Positions 7,805-16,124 of a stretch of 64,000 nt of DNA are shown here, piece after piece. The stretch covers positions 159,627 through 223,626 of the forward strand of contig JANSWZ010000006.1 of the NCBI GenBank assembly GCA_024743215.1. Direction: 5' to 3'. Within the stretch, counting starts at the first letter, position 1. Each line of letters opens with the position of its first letter. This DNA is from Alphaproteobacteria bacterium. GTDB lineage: Bacteria; Pseudomonadota; Alphaproteobacteria; Rhizobiales; GCA-2746425. The translations under genes and the position numbers were made by a program. Under the pieces are notes generated by a model, which did not search any database, had not been told where the DNA came from, and saw nothing but the letters and a program-made list of their open reading frames with translations.

Positions 7805-9151
7805 ATGTCGGACCAGACCGCAGACAAGCCTGCCGCTGCATCAAACGCCGTCAGCTATATGCCCGGCTTTGGCAATGATTTCGAAACCGAGAGCCTGCCC
7901 GGTGCCCTGCCCCAGGGCCAGAACAGCCCCCAGAAATGCGCTTATGGCCTCTATGCCGAGCAACTATCCGGTTCGCCCTTCACCGCACCACGCGGCACCA
8001 ATGAACGCTCATGGCTCTATCGCATCCGCCCCAGCGTGCGCCACACCAGAGACTTTGTGGCGGTTGCGCGCCCGAACTGGAAAACAGCGCCCATTCATCT
8101 CGATAAAGCCCCCCCTCTTGGCCAGTATCGCTGGGACCCGGTGCCAATGCCGGACAAGCCTGTGAATTTTCTGGAGGGCCTTCAAACTGTCACAACAGCT
8201 GGCGATGCGCAGGGCCAGTCCGGCATGGCGTCTCACATCTTTGTCTGCAATGCCCCCATGGTGGATGATTACTTCTTCAACGCCGATGGGGAATTGCTCA
8301 TTGTGCCGGAGATGGGTGCTTTGCGCATTTTCACGGAAATGGGCATCATGGATGTGGCATCCGGCGAAATTGCCCTGTTGCCACGCGGCATGTTCTTCAA
8401 GGTGGAACCACTGACAAAGAGTTGCCGCGGCTATGTCTGCGAGAATTACGGAGCCAAATTCACGCTGCCGGATCGCGGCCCCATTGGCGCAAACTGCCTT
8501 GCCAATCCGCGTGATTTCAAAACTCCTGTCGCCGCTTATGAAGACAAGGAGACCCCCTGCCGCGTCCACGTCAAATGGTGCGGCTATTTCTATCAGACCG
8601 AGATCGGCCATTCACCACTGGATGTGGTGGCCTGGCACGGCAATTACACGCCTTACAAATACGATCTGGCCACCTTCTCGCCGGTTGGAGCCATCCTGTT
8701 CGATCATCCGGACCCATCCATCTTTACCGTCCTCACAGCCCCCTCAGGCGAAGAGGGGACAGCCAACATCGATTTCGTGATTTTCCCGCCACGCTGGATG
8801 GTGGCCGAACACTCCTTCCGGCCACCCTGGTATCACCGCAACATCATGAGCGAATTCATGGGGCTTATCTGCGGCCAGTATGATGCCAAGGAAGAGGGCT
8901 TTGTGCCCGGTGGCTTCAGCCTGCACAATCTGATGCTGCCCCACGGACCGGATCTGGATGCCTTTGAAAAAGCCGCCAATGTGGATTTGAAGCCGGTCAA
9001 GCTGGACGACACCATGGCCTTCATGTTCGAAACCCGCTTCCCGCAGCAGGTCACCGATCTGGCGATGCAGATGCCAACGCTGCAAAAGGATTACATTGAT
9101 TGCTGGGCGGGTCTGAAAAAACATTTCAACGGCACCAAAGAGGGTTGCTGA
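7805..9151 (+). CDS. hmgA: Homogentisate 1,2-dioxygenase
   Basis: A 448-aa protein that opens the ring of homogentisate to maleylacetoacetate in tyrosine and phenylalanine catabolism. N-terminal [19 protein letters not shown] is the family hallmark. The iron ligands are in [14 protein letters not shown] (His and Glu) and in [12 protein letters not shown] (second His). Full length for the family. ATG 7805 is preceded by GGGGATGGA; an upstream in-frame start at 7763 is unlikely. Downstream pathway genes (10438 onward) are on the same strand but separated by two antisense DUF2585 genes. A maleylacetoacetate isomerase is not adjacent; the GST at 29.6 kb is not convincingly that enzyme. Confidence 0.97.
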   Translation: MSDQTADKPAAASNAVSYMPGFGNDFETESLPGALPQGQNSPQKCAYGLYAEQLSGSPFTAPRGTNERSWLYRIRPSVRHTRDFVAVARPNWKTAPIHLDKAPPLGQYRWDPVPMPDKPVNFLEGLQTVTTAGDAQGQSGMASHIFVCNAPMVDDYFFNADGELLIVPEMGALRIFTEMGIMDVASGEIALLPRGMFFKVEPLTKSCRGYVCENYGAKFTLPDRGPIGANCLANPRDFKTPVAAYEDKETPCRVHVKWCGYFYQTEIGHSPLDVVAWHGNYTPYKYDLATFSPVGAILFDHPDPSIFTVLTAPSGEEGTANIDFVIFPPRWMVAEHSFRPPWYHRNIMSEFMGLICGQYDAKEEGFVPGGFSLHNLMLPHGPDLDAFEKAANVDLKPVKLDDTMAFMFETRFPQQVTDLAMQMPTLQKDYIDCWAGLKKHFNGTKEGC

Positions 9152-9196
9152 GTGGTCCCGTGTGTTGTGGTGGCATGCGTTCCCGATGCGCCTCGG

Positions 9197-9766
9197 TCAG
9201 CCGCCCATTTGCCAGGTTTTTACCGCTTCGACCGGCCACAAAAGCATCAGCACATTCAGCGCCAGCCCGTCGCGGATGATCCACATGGTTACCGCTTCAA
9301 ACACCAGCACCAGCATCACCGTGGCGGCAACGGGCAAGCGCCGCGCCAGGTAGAACCCCAACAGCATAGCAAAAATATCAGAGACGGAATTCAGCACGGA
9401 ATCGCCAAAATAATCCAGCGAAATGGTCACTTCACGGTAGCGTTGAATGACGTAATTCGTGTTCTCGGCAATCTCCCAGGCCGCCTCCAGCGCAATCGAA
9501 ATCAGCGCCTTGTTGCCAACAGAGCCCCTGCGCCAGACCAGCCACAGCACGAAATAGAAAATCATGCCGTGGATCATGTGGGACGGCGTATACCAATCGC
9601 TGATGTGCTGGGAGCTTTCCGAACTCAGCGCATCCGCATGCCACAATTTGATGGTGCCGCAACTGCAGATCGGCTCGCGCCCCATCAGCAGCAAAATGAT
9701 GGCAGTGCCGACAATCAGCCCCAGACCAATCAGAATGTGTTTGGACCGCATCCAGGTAAATCCCAT
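9197..9766 (-). CDS. DUF2585 family membrane protein (copy 1)
   Basis: A 189-aa multi-pass membrane protein of the DUF2585/UPF0314 family found in Rhizobiales. Four or five hydrophobic segments are visible (about 8-28, 62-82, 88-100, 125-160). Conserved features are ICSCGTIKLWH near the N-terminus, HISDWYTPSHMIHG (about 54-67), AWEIAENTNYVIQR and GDSVLNSVSD. The buried His, Glu, Asp and Asn residues suggest an enzyme or metal site in the membrane, but no function is known to me. It is a clear tandem paralogue of the next gene, 6 bp away, and is antisense to the flanking tyrosine-catabolism genes. Confidence 0.88.
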   Translation of the reverse strand: MGFTWMRSKHILIGLGLIVGTAIILLLMGREPICSCGTIKLWHADALSSESSQHISDWYTPSHMIHGMIFYFVLWLVWRRGSVGNKALISIALEAAWEIAENTNYVIQRYREVTISLDYFGDSVLNSVSDIFAMLLGFYLARRLPVAATVMLVLVFEAVTMWIIRDGLALNVLMLLWPVEAVKTWQMGG

Positions 9767-9772
9767 CTGACT

Positions 9773-10366
9773 CTATTGCCCCCACTGCCAAGCGCGCACC
9801 GCATCCATCGGCCAGATCAGCATCAATGTGCTAAGACCAAGACCATCGCGGATCAACAGCATCATGCTGCCTTCCAACGCCAATGCAAGCACAAGTGTCG
9901 CATAGATCGGCAGATACCGTGCCAGCACAAAGCCAGCCATCATGGCGAACAGGTCAAACACGGAATTGATGATACTGTCGCCCAGATAATGCTGCGATAC
10001 GGTGACAATGCGAAACCGTTCTATGACAAAATTCGTGTTCTCGACAATCTCCCACGCAACCGCCGTCAGCGTGCCGATGGCAAACCGCGTTTCCAGGGCC
10101 ATACCTGGCCAGAAACGGGCCAGCAGCGCATAGGCCAGAATGCCGTGCAACATGTGCGAGAAAGTATAGAAATCGGCCACATGCTGAGAATTCTCGTAGC
10201 TGAAAACCTCATGCTGCCAAATCTTCACGGTGCCGCAAAAACAAATCCAGTCGCGACCCATCCACAACAGCAGCAACGCCGTGGCCAGGGTGACAAGAAG
10301 TGCACCGACAATCACGGGACCCACAGCCAAATGCGTGTTTTTGAGAGAAGGCGTCGACAAATGCAC
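9773..10366 (-). CDS. DUF2585 family membrane protein (copy 2)
   Basis: A 197-aa paralogue of the adjacent gene with the same ordered motifs: ICFCGTVKIWQHEV, HVADFYTFSHMLHG, AWEIVENTNFVIERFR and GDSIINSVFDLFAMMAG. The spacing between motifs is the same in both copies, so they arose by tandem duplication rather than fusion or fission. Multi-pass inner-membrane protein of unknown function. It is the upstream gene of the pair, and its promoter must lie between 10366 and the divergent fumarylacetoacetase gene at 10438. Confidence 0.88.
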   Translation of the reverse strand: MHLSTPSLKNTHLAVGPVIVGALLVTLATALLLLWMGRDWICFCGTVKIWQHEVFSYENSQHVADFYTFSHMLHGILAYALLARFWPGMALETRFAIGTLTAVAWEIVENTNFVIERFRIVTVSQHYLGDSIINSVFDLFAMMAGFVLARYLPIYATLVLALALEGSMMLLIRDGLGLSTLMLIWPMDAVRAWQWGQ

Positions 10367-10437
10367 AAAAGTCCCCGAACATCACCCCAAGAATTCCTTG
10401 CAGACCCTGCAAGACAATCAAGAAGGAAAAATGGCGA

Positions 10438-11445
10438 ATGAAACTTGCCTCACTCAGAAATGACACGCGAGACGGGCAATTGGTGGTGGTCTCAAAAGAT
10501 CTGACCCAATGTTCTGAGGTCAGTCACATAGCCGATACACTTCAGGAGGCACTCGACAATTGGCCCGTGCTGGCACCGCGCCTCCAACGTGTTGCCGATG
10601 GCGTTGAAACCGGTGCCCAGCCAACACAGCGTTTTCGGGAGCATGATGCGCTCTCACCCCTCCCCCGCGCCTATCAATGGGCTGACGGTTCGGCCTATGT
10701 GAACCATGTGGAACTGGTGCGCAAAGCGCGTGGTGCAAACATGCCTCCCTCGTTCTGGGAAGATCCGCTGATGTATCAGGGCGGCTCGGATTCCTTCATC
10801 GCACCCCGTGATCCCATCAAGCTGGCCGATGAGGCCTATGGCATTGATATGGAAGGTGAGCTGGCCGTTATTGTTGATGATGTGCCCATGGGCTGCGACA
10901 TCGCCACAGCCAGCGCCGCCATCCGCCTCATCATGCTGGTCAATGATGTGTCCCTGCGCGCTTTGATTCCCGGTGAATTGGGCAAGGGCTTTGGCTTCTT
11001 CCACTCCAAACCCTCCAGCGCCTTCTCTCCAGTTGCTGTCACCCCCGATGAATTGGGAGATGCATGGGATGGCAGCAAACTTCATCTGCCTCTGGATGTG
11101 GATTTGAATGGAGAGGCTTTTGGCCGCGCCAATGCAGGCATCGACATGACCTTCGATTTCGGCCAGCTCATTGCCCATGCGGCCAAAACACGGCCCCTGG
11201 GCGCCGGGACCATCATCGGTTCAGGCACCGTTTCCAACAAGCTGAATGACGGACCCGGCAAACCGGTTTCAGAAGGCGGTGTTGGCTATTCCTGCATTGC
11301 CGAAATCCGCATGATTGAAACCATCGAAGACGGCACACCGGCCACGCCTTTCATGCAGTTCGGCGACAGCGTGCGCATCGAAATGAAAGACAAGGATGGC
11401 CATTCCATTTTTGGTGCCATTGAACAAAGCGTGGAGAAAGCATAA
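10438..11445 (+). CDS. Fumarylacetoacetate hydrolase family protein
   Basis: A 335-aa FAH-family protein. In this context it most likely cleaves fumarylacetoacetate to fumarate and acetoacetate, the last step of homogentisate catabolism. The metal site is visible as YGIDMEGELAVIVDDVP (Glu ligands, about 138-154) and MLVNDVSLR, with GTIIGSGTVSNK near the C-terminus. It is the bacterial type rather than the 420-aa eukaryotic type. AGAAGGAAAAATGG precedes ATG 10438. Its stop overlaps the start of the MBL-fold gene (ATAATGG), so the two are translationally coupled. Confidence 0.92.
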   Translation: MKLASLRNDTRDGQLVVVSKDLTQCSEVSHIADTLQEALDNWPVLAPRLQRVADGVETGAQPTQRFREHDALSPLPRAYQWADGSAYVNHVELVRKARGANMPPSFWEDPLMYQGGSDSFIAPRDPIKLADEAYGIDMEGELAVIVDDVPMGCDIATASAAIRLIMLVNDVSLRALIPGELGKGFGFFHSKPSSAFSPVAVTPDELGDAWDGSKLHLPLDVDLNGEAFGRANAGIDMTFDFGQLIAHAAKTRPLGAGTIIGSGTVSNKLNDGPGKPVSEGGVGYSCIAEIRMIETIEDGTPATPFMQFGDSVRIEMKDKDGHSIFGAIEQSVEKA

Positions 11446-12395
11446 TGGCCAAGGCATTCGCATCTGCCGGAGACATGGCAGACAAGAAAATCTCCTTTTC
11501 CGAAATCGGTGAAGGCCTTTGGGCATTCACCGCCGAAGGTGATCCGAACACCGGCGTCATCATCGGCGATGACAGTGTCATGATTGTCGACGCACAGGCC
11601 ACACCGCGCATGGCTGCACAAGTCATTGAGAAAATTCGCACAGTCACTGACAAACCCATCAGCCATGTGGTCCTGACCCATTATCATGCAGTGCGCGTGT
11701 TGGGCGCGTCAGGCTACAATGCCACAGACATCATCATGTCCGAAAAAGCCCGCTCCATGGTGGTGGAACGCGGTCAGGAAGACTGGGATTCAGAATTTGC
11801 CCGCTTTCCGCGCCTGTTTCAGGGCCATGAAAGCATTCCCGGCCTCACATGGCCGACACTCACCTTCAATGACCGCATGACCGTCTATCTGGGCAAGCGC
11901 CGGGTTGATCTCATGTTTATGGGCCGCGCCCATACAGCAGGCGATATTGTGGCCTATGTGCCTGATCAGAATGTCATGTTCACCGGTGACATCGTGGAAT
12001 ATCACTCCGCCTGCTATTGCGGCGATGGTCATTTCCATGACTGGCCTGGCACATTGCAGAAAATCCGCAATTGGGATCTGGATGCCATTGCGCCAGGCCG
12101 TGGCGATGCGCTGGTTGGCACACAAATGGTCAATGCCGCGCTGGATTCCACCGCAGATTTTGTCACCTCGACCTATCGCAGTGTCGCGCGCATTGCTCTG
12201 GCTGGCGGTTCCCTGAAAGAAGCGTTTGAAGCCTGCCGTGCCGCCTGTGACAGCAAATTCGGCGACTACGCGATCTACGAACATTGCCTGCCGTTCAATG
12301 TTGCCCGCGCCTATGATGAAGCACGCGACATCGACACACCCCGCATCTGGACAGCGGACAGAGACCGGGAGATGTGGGAAAGCCTTCAGGGATAA
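11445..12395 (+). CDS. MBL-fold metallo-hydrolase with altered metal motif
   Basis: A 316-aa metallo-beta-lactamase-fold protein. The fold is clear (GVIIGDDSVMIVDA at 37-50; FTGDIVEYHSACYCGDGHFHDW in the second half), but the motif HxHxDH appears as H79-Y-H81-A-V-R, so the Asp and His that normally hold the second metal are replaced. Other His and Asp residues (GRAHTAGD, GDIVEYHS) remain. It may be mononuclear or use another ligand set. It overlaps the upstream FAH gene and its TAA shares a base with the next ATG (TAATG). This places it firmly within the tyrosine-degradation operon; its reaction is unknown. Confidence 0.85.
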   Translation: MAKAFASAGDMADKKISFSEIGEGLWAFTAEGDPNTGVIIGDDSVMIVDAQATPRMAAQVIEKIRTVTDKPISHVVLTHYHAVRVLGASGYNATDIIMSEKARSMVVERGQEDWDSEFARFPRLFQGHESIPGLTWPTLTFNDRMTVYLGKRRVDLMFMGRAHTAGDIVAYVPDQNVMFTGDIVEYHSACYCGDGHFHDWPGTLQKIRNWDLDAIAPGRGDALVGTQMVNAALDSTADFVTSTYRSVARIALAGGSLKEAFEACRAACDSKFGDYAIYEHCLPFNVARAYDEARDIDTPRIWTADRDREMWESLQG

Positions 12396-13999
12396 TGGCC
12401 TACAGCTACAAGACACAGCCCTATGTGCCTCCCAAAGCCCTGACAGAGGCCGAACCACGCCACAGGGTCGCCATCGTGGGTGCAGGACCCATTGGCCTTG
12501 CCATGGCCATTGACCTTGCCCTACACGGCGTTCCAAGCGTTATCTTTGCGCAAGGGAACAGTGTATCGGTTGGGTCACGGGCCATTTGCTGGGCCAAACG
12601 CACCCTGGAAATTTTTGACCGGTTGGGCGTTGGCGACCGCATGCTGGCAAAAGGCATCACCTGGAAAATCGGCCGCCTGTTTCACGGCAAAAAGGAAGTC
12701 TACAGCTTCGATCTGCTGCCCGAAGAGGGCCACAAAATGCCAGCCTTCATCAACCTCCAGCAATATTACGTCGAGGACTATCTGATCGACCGGATTGCCG
12801 ATTTCCCGGACCTGATTGATCTGCGTTGGCAAAATGAAGTGGTGAGCCATACAGACAAGGGCGACCATGTTGCCCTGCAGATCAGCACACCCGATGGCAC
12901 ATATGAGGCGGAAGCCGATTATTATCTGGCTTGCGATGGCGCGCGCTCCCCAACCCGCAAACGCATGGGGCTGCGCTTTACCGGCGAAACCTTTGAAGAA
13001 CGCTTTCTGATTGCCGATGTGCACATGCCGCAAAGCCCGTTTGGCGACGGCCCGGCAGAACGCTGGTTCTGGTTCAAGCCGCCGTTTCATCAGGGCCAGT
13101 CGGCACTGTTGCACAAACAGCCCGACGATATTTACCGCATTGATCTGCAGCTTGGTTTTGATGCGGATCCGGATGTGGAAAAACAGCCGGATCGTGTGAT
13201 ACCGCGCATTCGCCAAATGGTTGGCGATCTGCCCTTCGAGCTGGACTGGGTATCGGTCTACACCTTTACCTGCGCACGGTTGGAGCGCTTCCTTCATGGC
13301 CGAGTGATCTTTGTCGGCGACAGCGCACACATCGTCTCACCCTTCGGCGCCAGAGGCGGCAATGGCGGCATTCAGGATGTGGATAATCTGGGCTGGAAAC
13401 TGGCCGCAATTCTGCAGCAGCGGGCCAGTGAGGAATTGCTGGAAAGCTACAATGAAGAACGCACGTTCGGCTCTGACGAAAACATCCGCAATTCAGCCCG
13501 CGCGACCAATTTCATGACGCCCAAAACGGATATGGAACATATTTTCCGCGATGCGGTACTGGATCTGGCCAAAACAGAACCCTTTGCCCGCAAGCTGGTC
13601 AATTCCGGACGCCTGTCGACACCCTGTTCCTTGAATGGCCTTAACCTTCAGAGCAGTGCAAATGATAATCTCATCGGTCAGGCCTGCCCGGACGCGCCTC
13701 TAGGTGCGCTCAGCCAATCAAACTGGTTGCTGACTGAAATCGCACACACAGACATGAACACGTTCAAACTCCTGCTGCCATATGGGTGGACCAGCCCAAG
13801 CATGTCAGATGTGCCAGACTTGCCAGACATAGCCGTCATCAACATCGACGAGGCAAATCTGCACTACCAGAACCGGTTTGGCCCTTCAGCCATATTGCTG
13901 CGGCCGGATCAGCATGTGCTGGCAAGATTTACCACACAGGCGGATCTTGAAGCCGGATTGCAATTCACTGTGAAAACCATACTGGATCAACGAACATGA
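12395..13999 (+). CDS. FAD-dependent aromatic hydroxylase (MhpA/PheA-type monooxygenase)
   Basis: A 534-aa flavoprotein monooxygenase. The Rossmann motif VGAGPIGLAMAIDLA lies near residues 27-41. The second FAD motif is FVGDSAHIVSPFGARGGNGG, the form typical of the phenol/3-(3-hydroxyphenyl)propionate hydroxylase group. Thioredoxin-like C-terminal region as in that group. It probably hydroxylates a phenolic ring using NAD(P)H and O2. ATG 12395 is used because it overlaps the stop of the MBL gene by one base. Its 3' end overlaps the DUF2783 gene. Gene order FAH - MBL - FAD hydroxylase - DUF2783 is one I recall from other Rhizobiales. Confidence 0.88.
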   Translation: MAYSYKTQPYVPPKALTEAEPRHRVAIVGAGPIGLAMAIDLALHGVPSVIFAQGNSVSVGSRAICWAKRTLEIFDRLGVGDRMLAKGITWKIGRLFHGKKEVYSFDLLPEEGHKMPAFINLQQYYVEDYLIDRIADFPDLIDLRWQNEVVSHTDKGDHVALQISTPDGTYEAEADYYLACDGARSPTRKRMGLRFTGETFEERFLIADVHMPQSPFGDGPAERWFWFKPPFHQGQSALLHKQPDDIYRIDLQLGFDADPDVEKQPDRVIPRIRQMVGDLPFELDWVSVYTFTCARLERFLHGRVIFVGDSAHIVSPFGARGGNGGIQDVDNLGWKLAAILQQRASEELLESYNEERTFGSDENIRNSARATNFMTPKTDMEHIFRDAVLDLAKTEPFARKLVNSGRLSTPCSLNGLNLQSSANDNLIGQACPDAPLGALSQSNWLLTEIAHTDMNTFKLLLPYGWTSPSMSDVPDLPDIAVINIDEANLHYQNRFGPSAILLRPDQHVLARFTTQADLEAGLQFTVKTILDQRT

Positions 14000-14181
14000 C
14001 CGCTACTCCGGACAATCTCAGCCCTCACGGTGATGAGTTCTATGCAGCCTTGATGCAGGCCCATGAAGGGTTGGCGCTTGCGGACAGTCAGGCACTGAAC
14101 GCCCGTCTCGTGCTTTTGCTGGCCAATGAAGTGGGTGATCTGAAGCGGCTGAAGCAGCTTCTCGATAAAGCAAAACCATAA
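13996..14181 (+). CDS. DUF2783 family small protein
   Basis: A 61-aa soluble helical protein. HGDEFYAALMQAHEGLALADSQALNARLVLLLANEVGD is characteristic of DUF2783, which is repeatedly found at the end of homogentisate/aromatic operons. It overlaps the hydroxylase stop by four bases (ATGA), so it is translated together with it. It may be a small regulatory or accessory subunit of the flavoprotein; this is inference from coupling only. Confidence 0.82.
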   Translation: MTATPDNLSPHGDEFYAALMQAHEGLALADSQALNARLVLLLANEVGDLKRLKQLLDKAKP

Positions 14182-14249
14182 CGCCAGCCCTTAACAATTG
14201 GGCAAGCGGAACCGGTTAATATGGTGGGTATCAAAACACCGGAGCCAGC

Positions 14250-15218
14250 ATGTCCCAGGCCCTCACATTTGCCGATCCAAAGCTGCTTGATCACCGACGG
14301 GCCTGGCTCAGCCATCTTGAAAATGGCAAACGCCACACCCCAAAGACCATTGAGGCCTATGAGCGCGATTCCCGTCAGTTTCTGACATTCCTGTCGCAGC
14401 ATCTGGGCGCATCAGCCGGCGTGCGGCACCTGCGGGAATTGAGAATTACCGACTTGCGCAGCTTTCTGGCGTCCCGGCGTGGCAGCGGCAGTGGCGCACG
14501 CTCATTGGCGCGCAGCCTTGCTGGTATCCGTTCATTTTTTGCCTTTTTGCGCAAACAGAACATTGTCGATGTCACGGCTGCAAATGCGCTGACGACTCCC
14601 AAACAACCCAAAAGCCTGCCCCGTCCGGTAGGCGCTTCAGAAGCCAGCGCAATGCTGGAAGAAGCGCTTGAGCCAAACGTTGAGTCCGAGGCCTGGGTCG
14701 GTGCCCGTGATGCCGCAATTCTCAGCCTGCTCTATGGCTGCGGATTACGTATTTCCGAGGCTTTGGGCCTATCTTTAAAAGATGTGGATGCACTTCAAAC
14801 AGGAGTGATGAAGGTTACCGGCAAAGGCGGCAAGGAACGCCTTGTACCCGTTCTACCAGCAGTCATCGAAGCGGTCAGCCTGTATGGTTCGCTCTGCCCC
14901 TTCATTATCGCCTATGCCGACAATCCCGAAGCACCCCTGTTTTTCGGTGTGCGCGGCAAGCGGTTGAACCCGCGCATAGTCCAAAAAGCCGTGGAAGATT
15001 TGCGCATGCGTCTTGGCCTGCCGTCCAGCGCCACGCCCCATGCCCTGCGCCACGCCTTTGCAACCCATTTGCTGGCAGGTGGCGGCGATCTGCGCACCAT
15101 TCAGGAACTTCTGGGCCATGCCAGCCTGTCGACGACGCAAATCTACACGCAAGTGGATACACGGCATCTGCTGTCTGTTTACACCAAGGCGCATCCCCGC
15201 ATGATTGCGGGTGAGTGA
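14250..15218 (+). CDS. xerC: Tyrosine recombinase XerC
   Basis: A 322-aa tyrosine recombinase. The N-terminal SAM-like core-binding domain covers about residues 10-105. The catalytic domain holds the first Arg in GCGLRISEALGL, Lys in GKGGKERLVPV, HALRHAFATHLL (His-x-x-Arg), the second His in LGHASLSTTQIY and the nucleophilic Tyr in TQIYTQVD. Length and motifs fit XerC, which with XerD resolves chromosome dimers at dif with help from FtsK. It is not an island integrase. It converges on lolA across a palindromic element; ftsK lies next to lolA. Confidence 0.93.
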   Translation: MSQALTFADPKLLDHRRAWLSHLENGKRHTPKTIEAYERDSRQFLTFLSQHLGASAGVRHLRELRITDLRSFLASRRGSGSGARSLARSLAGIRSFFAFLRKQNIVDVTAANALTTPKQPKSLPRPVGASEASAMLEEALEPNVESEAWVGARDAAILSLLYGCGLRISEALGLSLKDVDALQTGVMKVTGKGGKERLVPVLPAVIEAVSLYGSLCPFIIAYADNPEAPLFFGVRGKRLNPRIVQKAVEDLRMRLGLPSSATPHALRHAFATHLLAGGGDLRTIQELLGHASLSTTQIYTQVDTRHLLSVYTKAHPRMIAGE

Positions 15219-15241
15219 GGAACTTTGCAGGCGGTCAAAGC

Positions 15242-15332
15242 TAGGTTCTCGAAACAAGTCCGAGAACGACGGCTGGTTTGGGGTCGAAAACATCGCCACC
15301 ACCGTCATCCTCGGACTTGTTCCAAGGATCCA
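15242..15332. repeat. Composite palindromic repeat pair C
   Basis: GTTCTCGAAACAAGTCCGAGAAC at about 15245-15267 faces TCCTCGGACTTGTTCCAAGGA at about 15308-15328, with the same TGACG/TCCA flanks as the other two pairs in the window. The arms carry a few substitutions, so this copy is older or decaying. It lies between convergent xerC and lolA, 25-130 bp after xerC. Confidence 0.75.
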
Positions 15333-15350
15333 CAGCGGCGCGTCAGAAAC

Positions 15351-16028
15351 CTATTGCCGTTCGGAAATCGCAATCCGGCCATAGGGAATCTTGAACAGCT
15401 CTTTGTTCCAGTCCATGCCACCCTTCAGATTATACACAGCGACCGTCGTATCCAGTCCCTGAGCATCGGTTACGGTCCATTGCCGCAATTCCTTGGTGGC
15501 GCGGTCAAACAGCAATGTCACCCTGCCTTTTCCGAACATGCTTTCCTCGACCATTGTCACGGTAACAATATCGGCTTCAACCTTGATGTCATTAACTTTG
15601 GAATCGTTCAGGAAATCCACCTTGTCGGACAATAGAAACCGCAAAGGTGTTTTTGACAAAGGCCACAAATCCCAGGTTTGCAAAGCGCGATCGTGAATCA
15701 CCACCGATTTGCCATCCGACATGATCTGAATCTTGGATGGGGAATCGTAACGGAAGTGAATCTTTCCAGGCCGATCCAGCGCAAACACGCCTTCTGCCTT
15801 TTCACCATTGGGGCCAAACTGGACAAAATCGCCACCCATAGTCCGCATGTCGTTCAGACTTGCAGCAATGTCTTGCACCACCTGACCATTTGTCTGCGCC
15901 CGTGCCGGCTGAATCATCGTAGCAAGTGCCAGCATGATCACAAACCACAGCGAGAACAAGCCAAAAGCCAGTCGCACATTTGATGTCACAGCTTTGACCC
16001 TTGCGGTCTGCGATGAATTTTGAGTCAT
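15351..16028 (-). CDS. lolA: Outer-membrane lipoprotein carrier protein LolA-like
   Basis: A 225-aa periplasmic protein. Residues about 18-45 form a signal peptide or anchor ending in ARA before QTNGQ. The mature part has the LolA pattern: short helices, then beta strands with GKIHFRYDSPSKIQIMSDG, a typical lipoprotein-carrier stretch, and a conserved FLNDSKV region. LolA shuttles lipoproteins from LolCDE to the outer membrane. ATG 16028 is preceded by GGAAAG; a TTG at 16040 is less likely. It lies downstream of ftsK on the same strand, the usual arrangement in Rhizobiales. Confidence 0.88.
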   Translation of the reverse strand: MTQNSSQTARVKAVTSNVRLAFGLFSLWFVIMLALATMIQPARAQTNGQVVQDIAASLNDMRTMGGDFVQFGPNGEKAEGVFALDRPGKIHFRYDSPSKIQIMSDGKSVVIHDRALQTWDLWPLSKTPLRFLLSDKVDFLNDSKVNDIKVEADIVTVTMVEESMFGKGRVTLLFDRATKELRQWTVTDAQGLDTTVAVYNLKGGMDWNKELFKIPYGRIAISERQ

Positions 16029-16124
16029 GTCACTTTCCAATCGACAACGTATTTCGCTCTTATGAATCAGCTAGGAAGCTACTGTGGCAAAATCACGGCT
16101 GCCACAAAATGGAACTAATCCGAT

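Noticed and set aside
9152..10441. A 429-codon open frame on the plus strand
   Set aside because: It is antisense to the two DUF2585 genes, has a composition full of Gln/His/Arg typical of a shadow frame, and no ribosome-binding site.
14250..15218. Tyrosine recombinase as an island integrase
   Set aside because: Sequence and neighbourhood (lolA, ftsK) fit the core XerC recombinase; no att-like repeats flank it.
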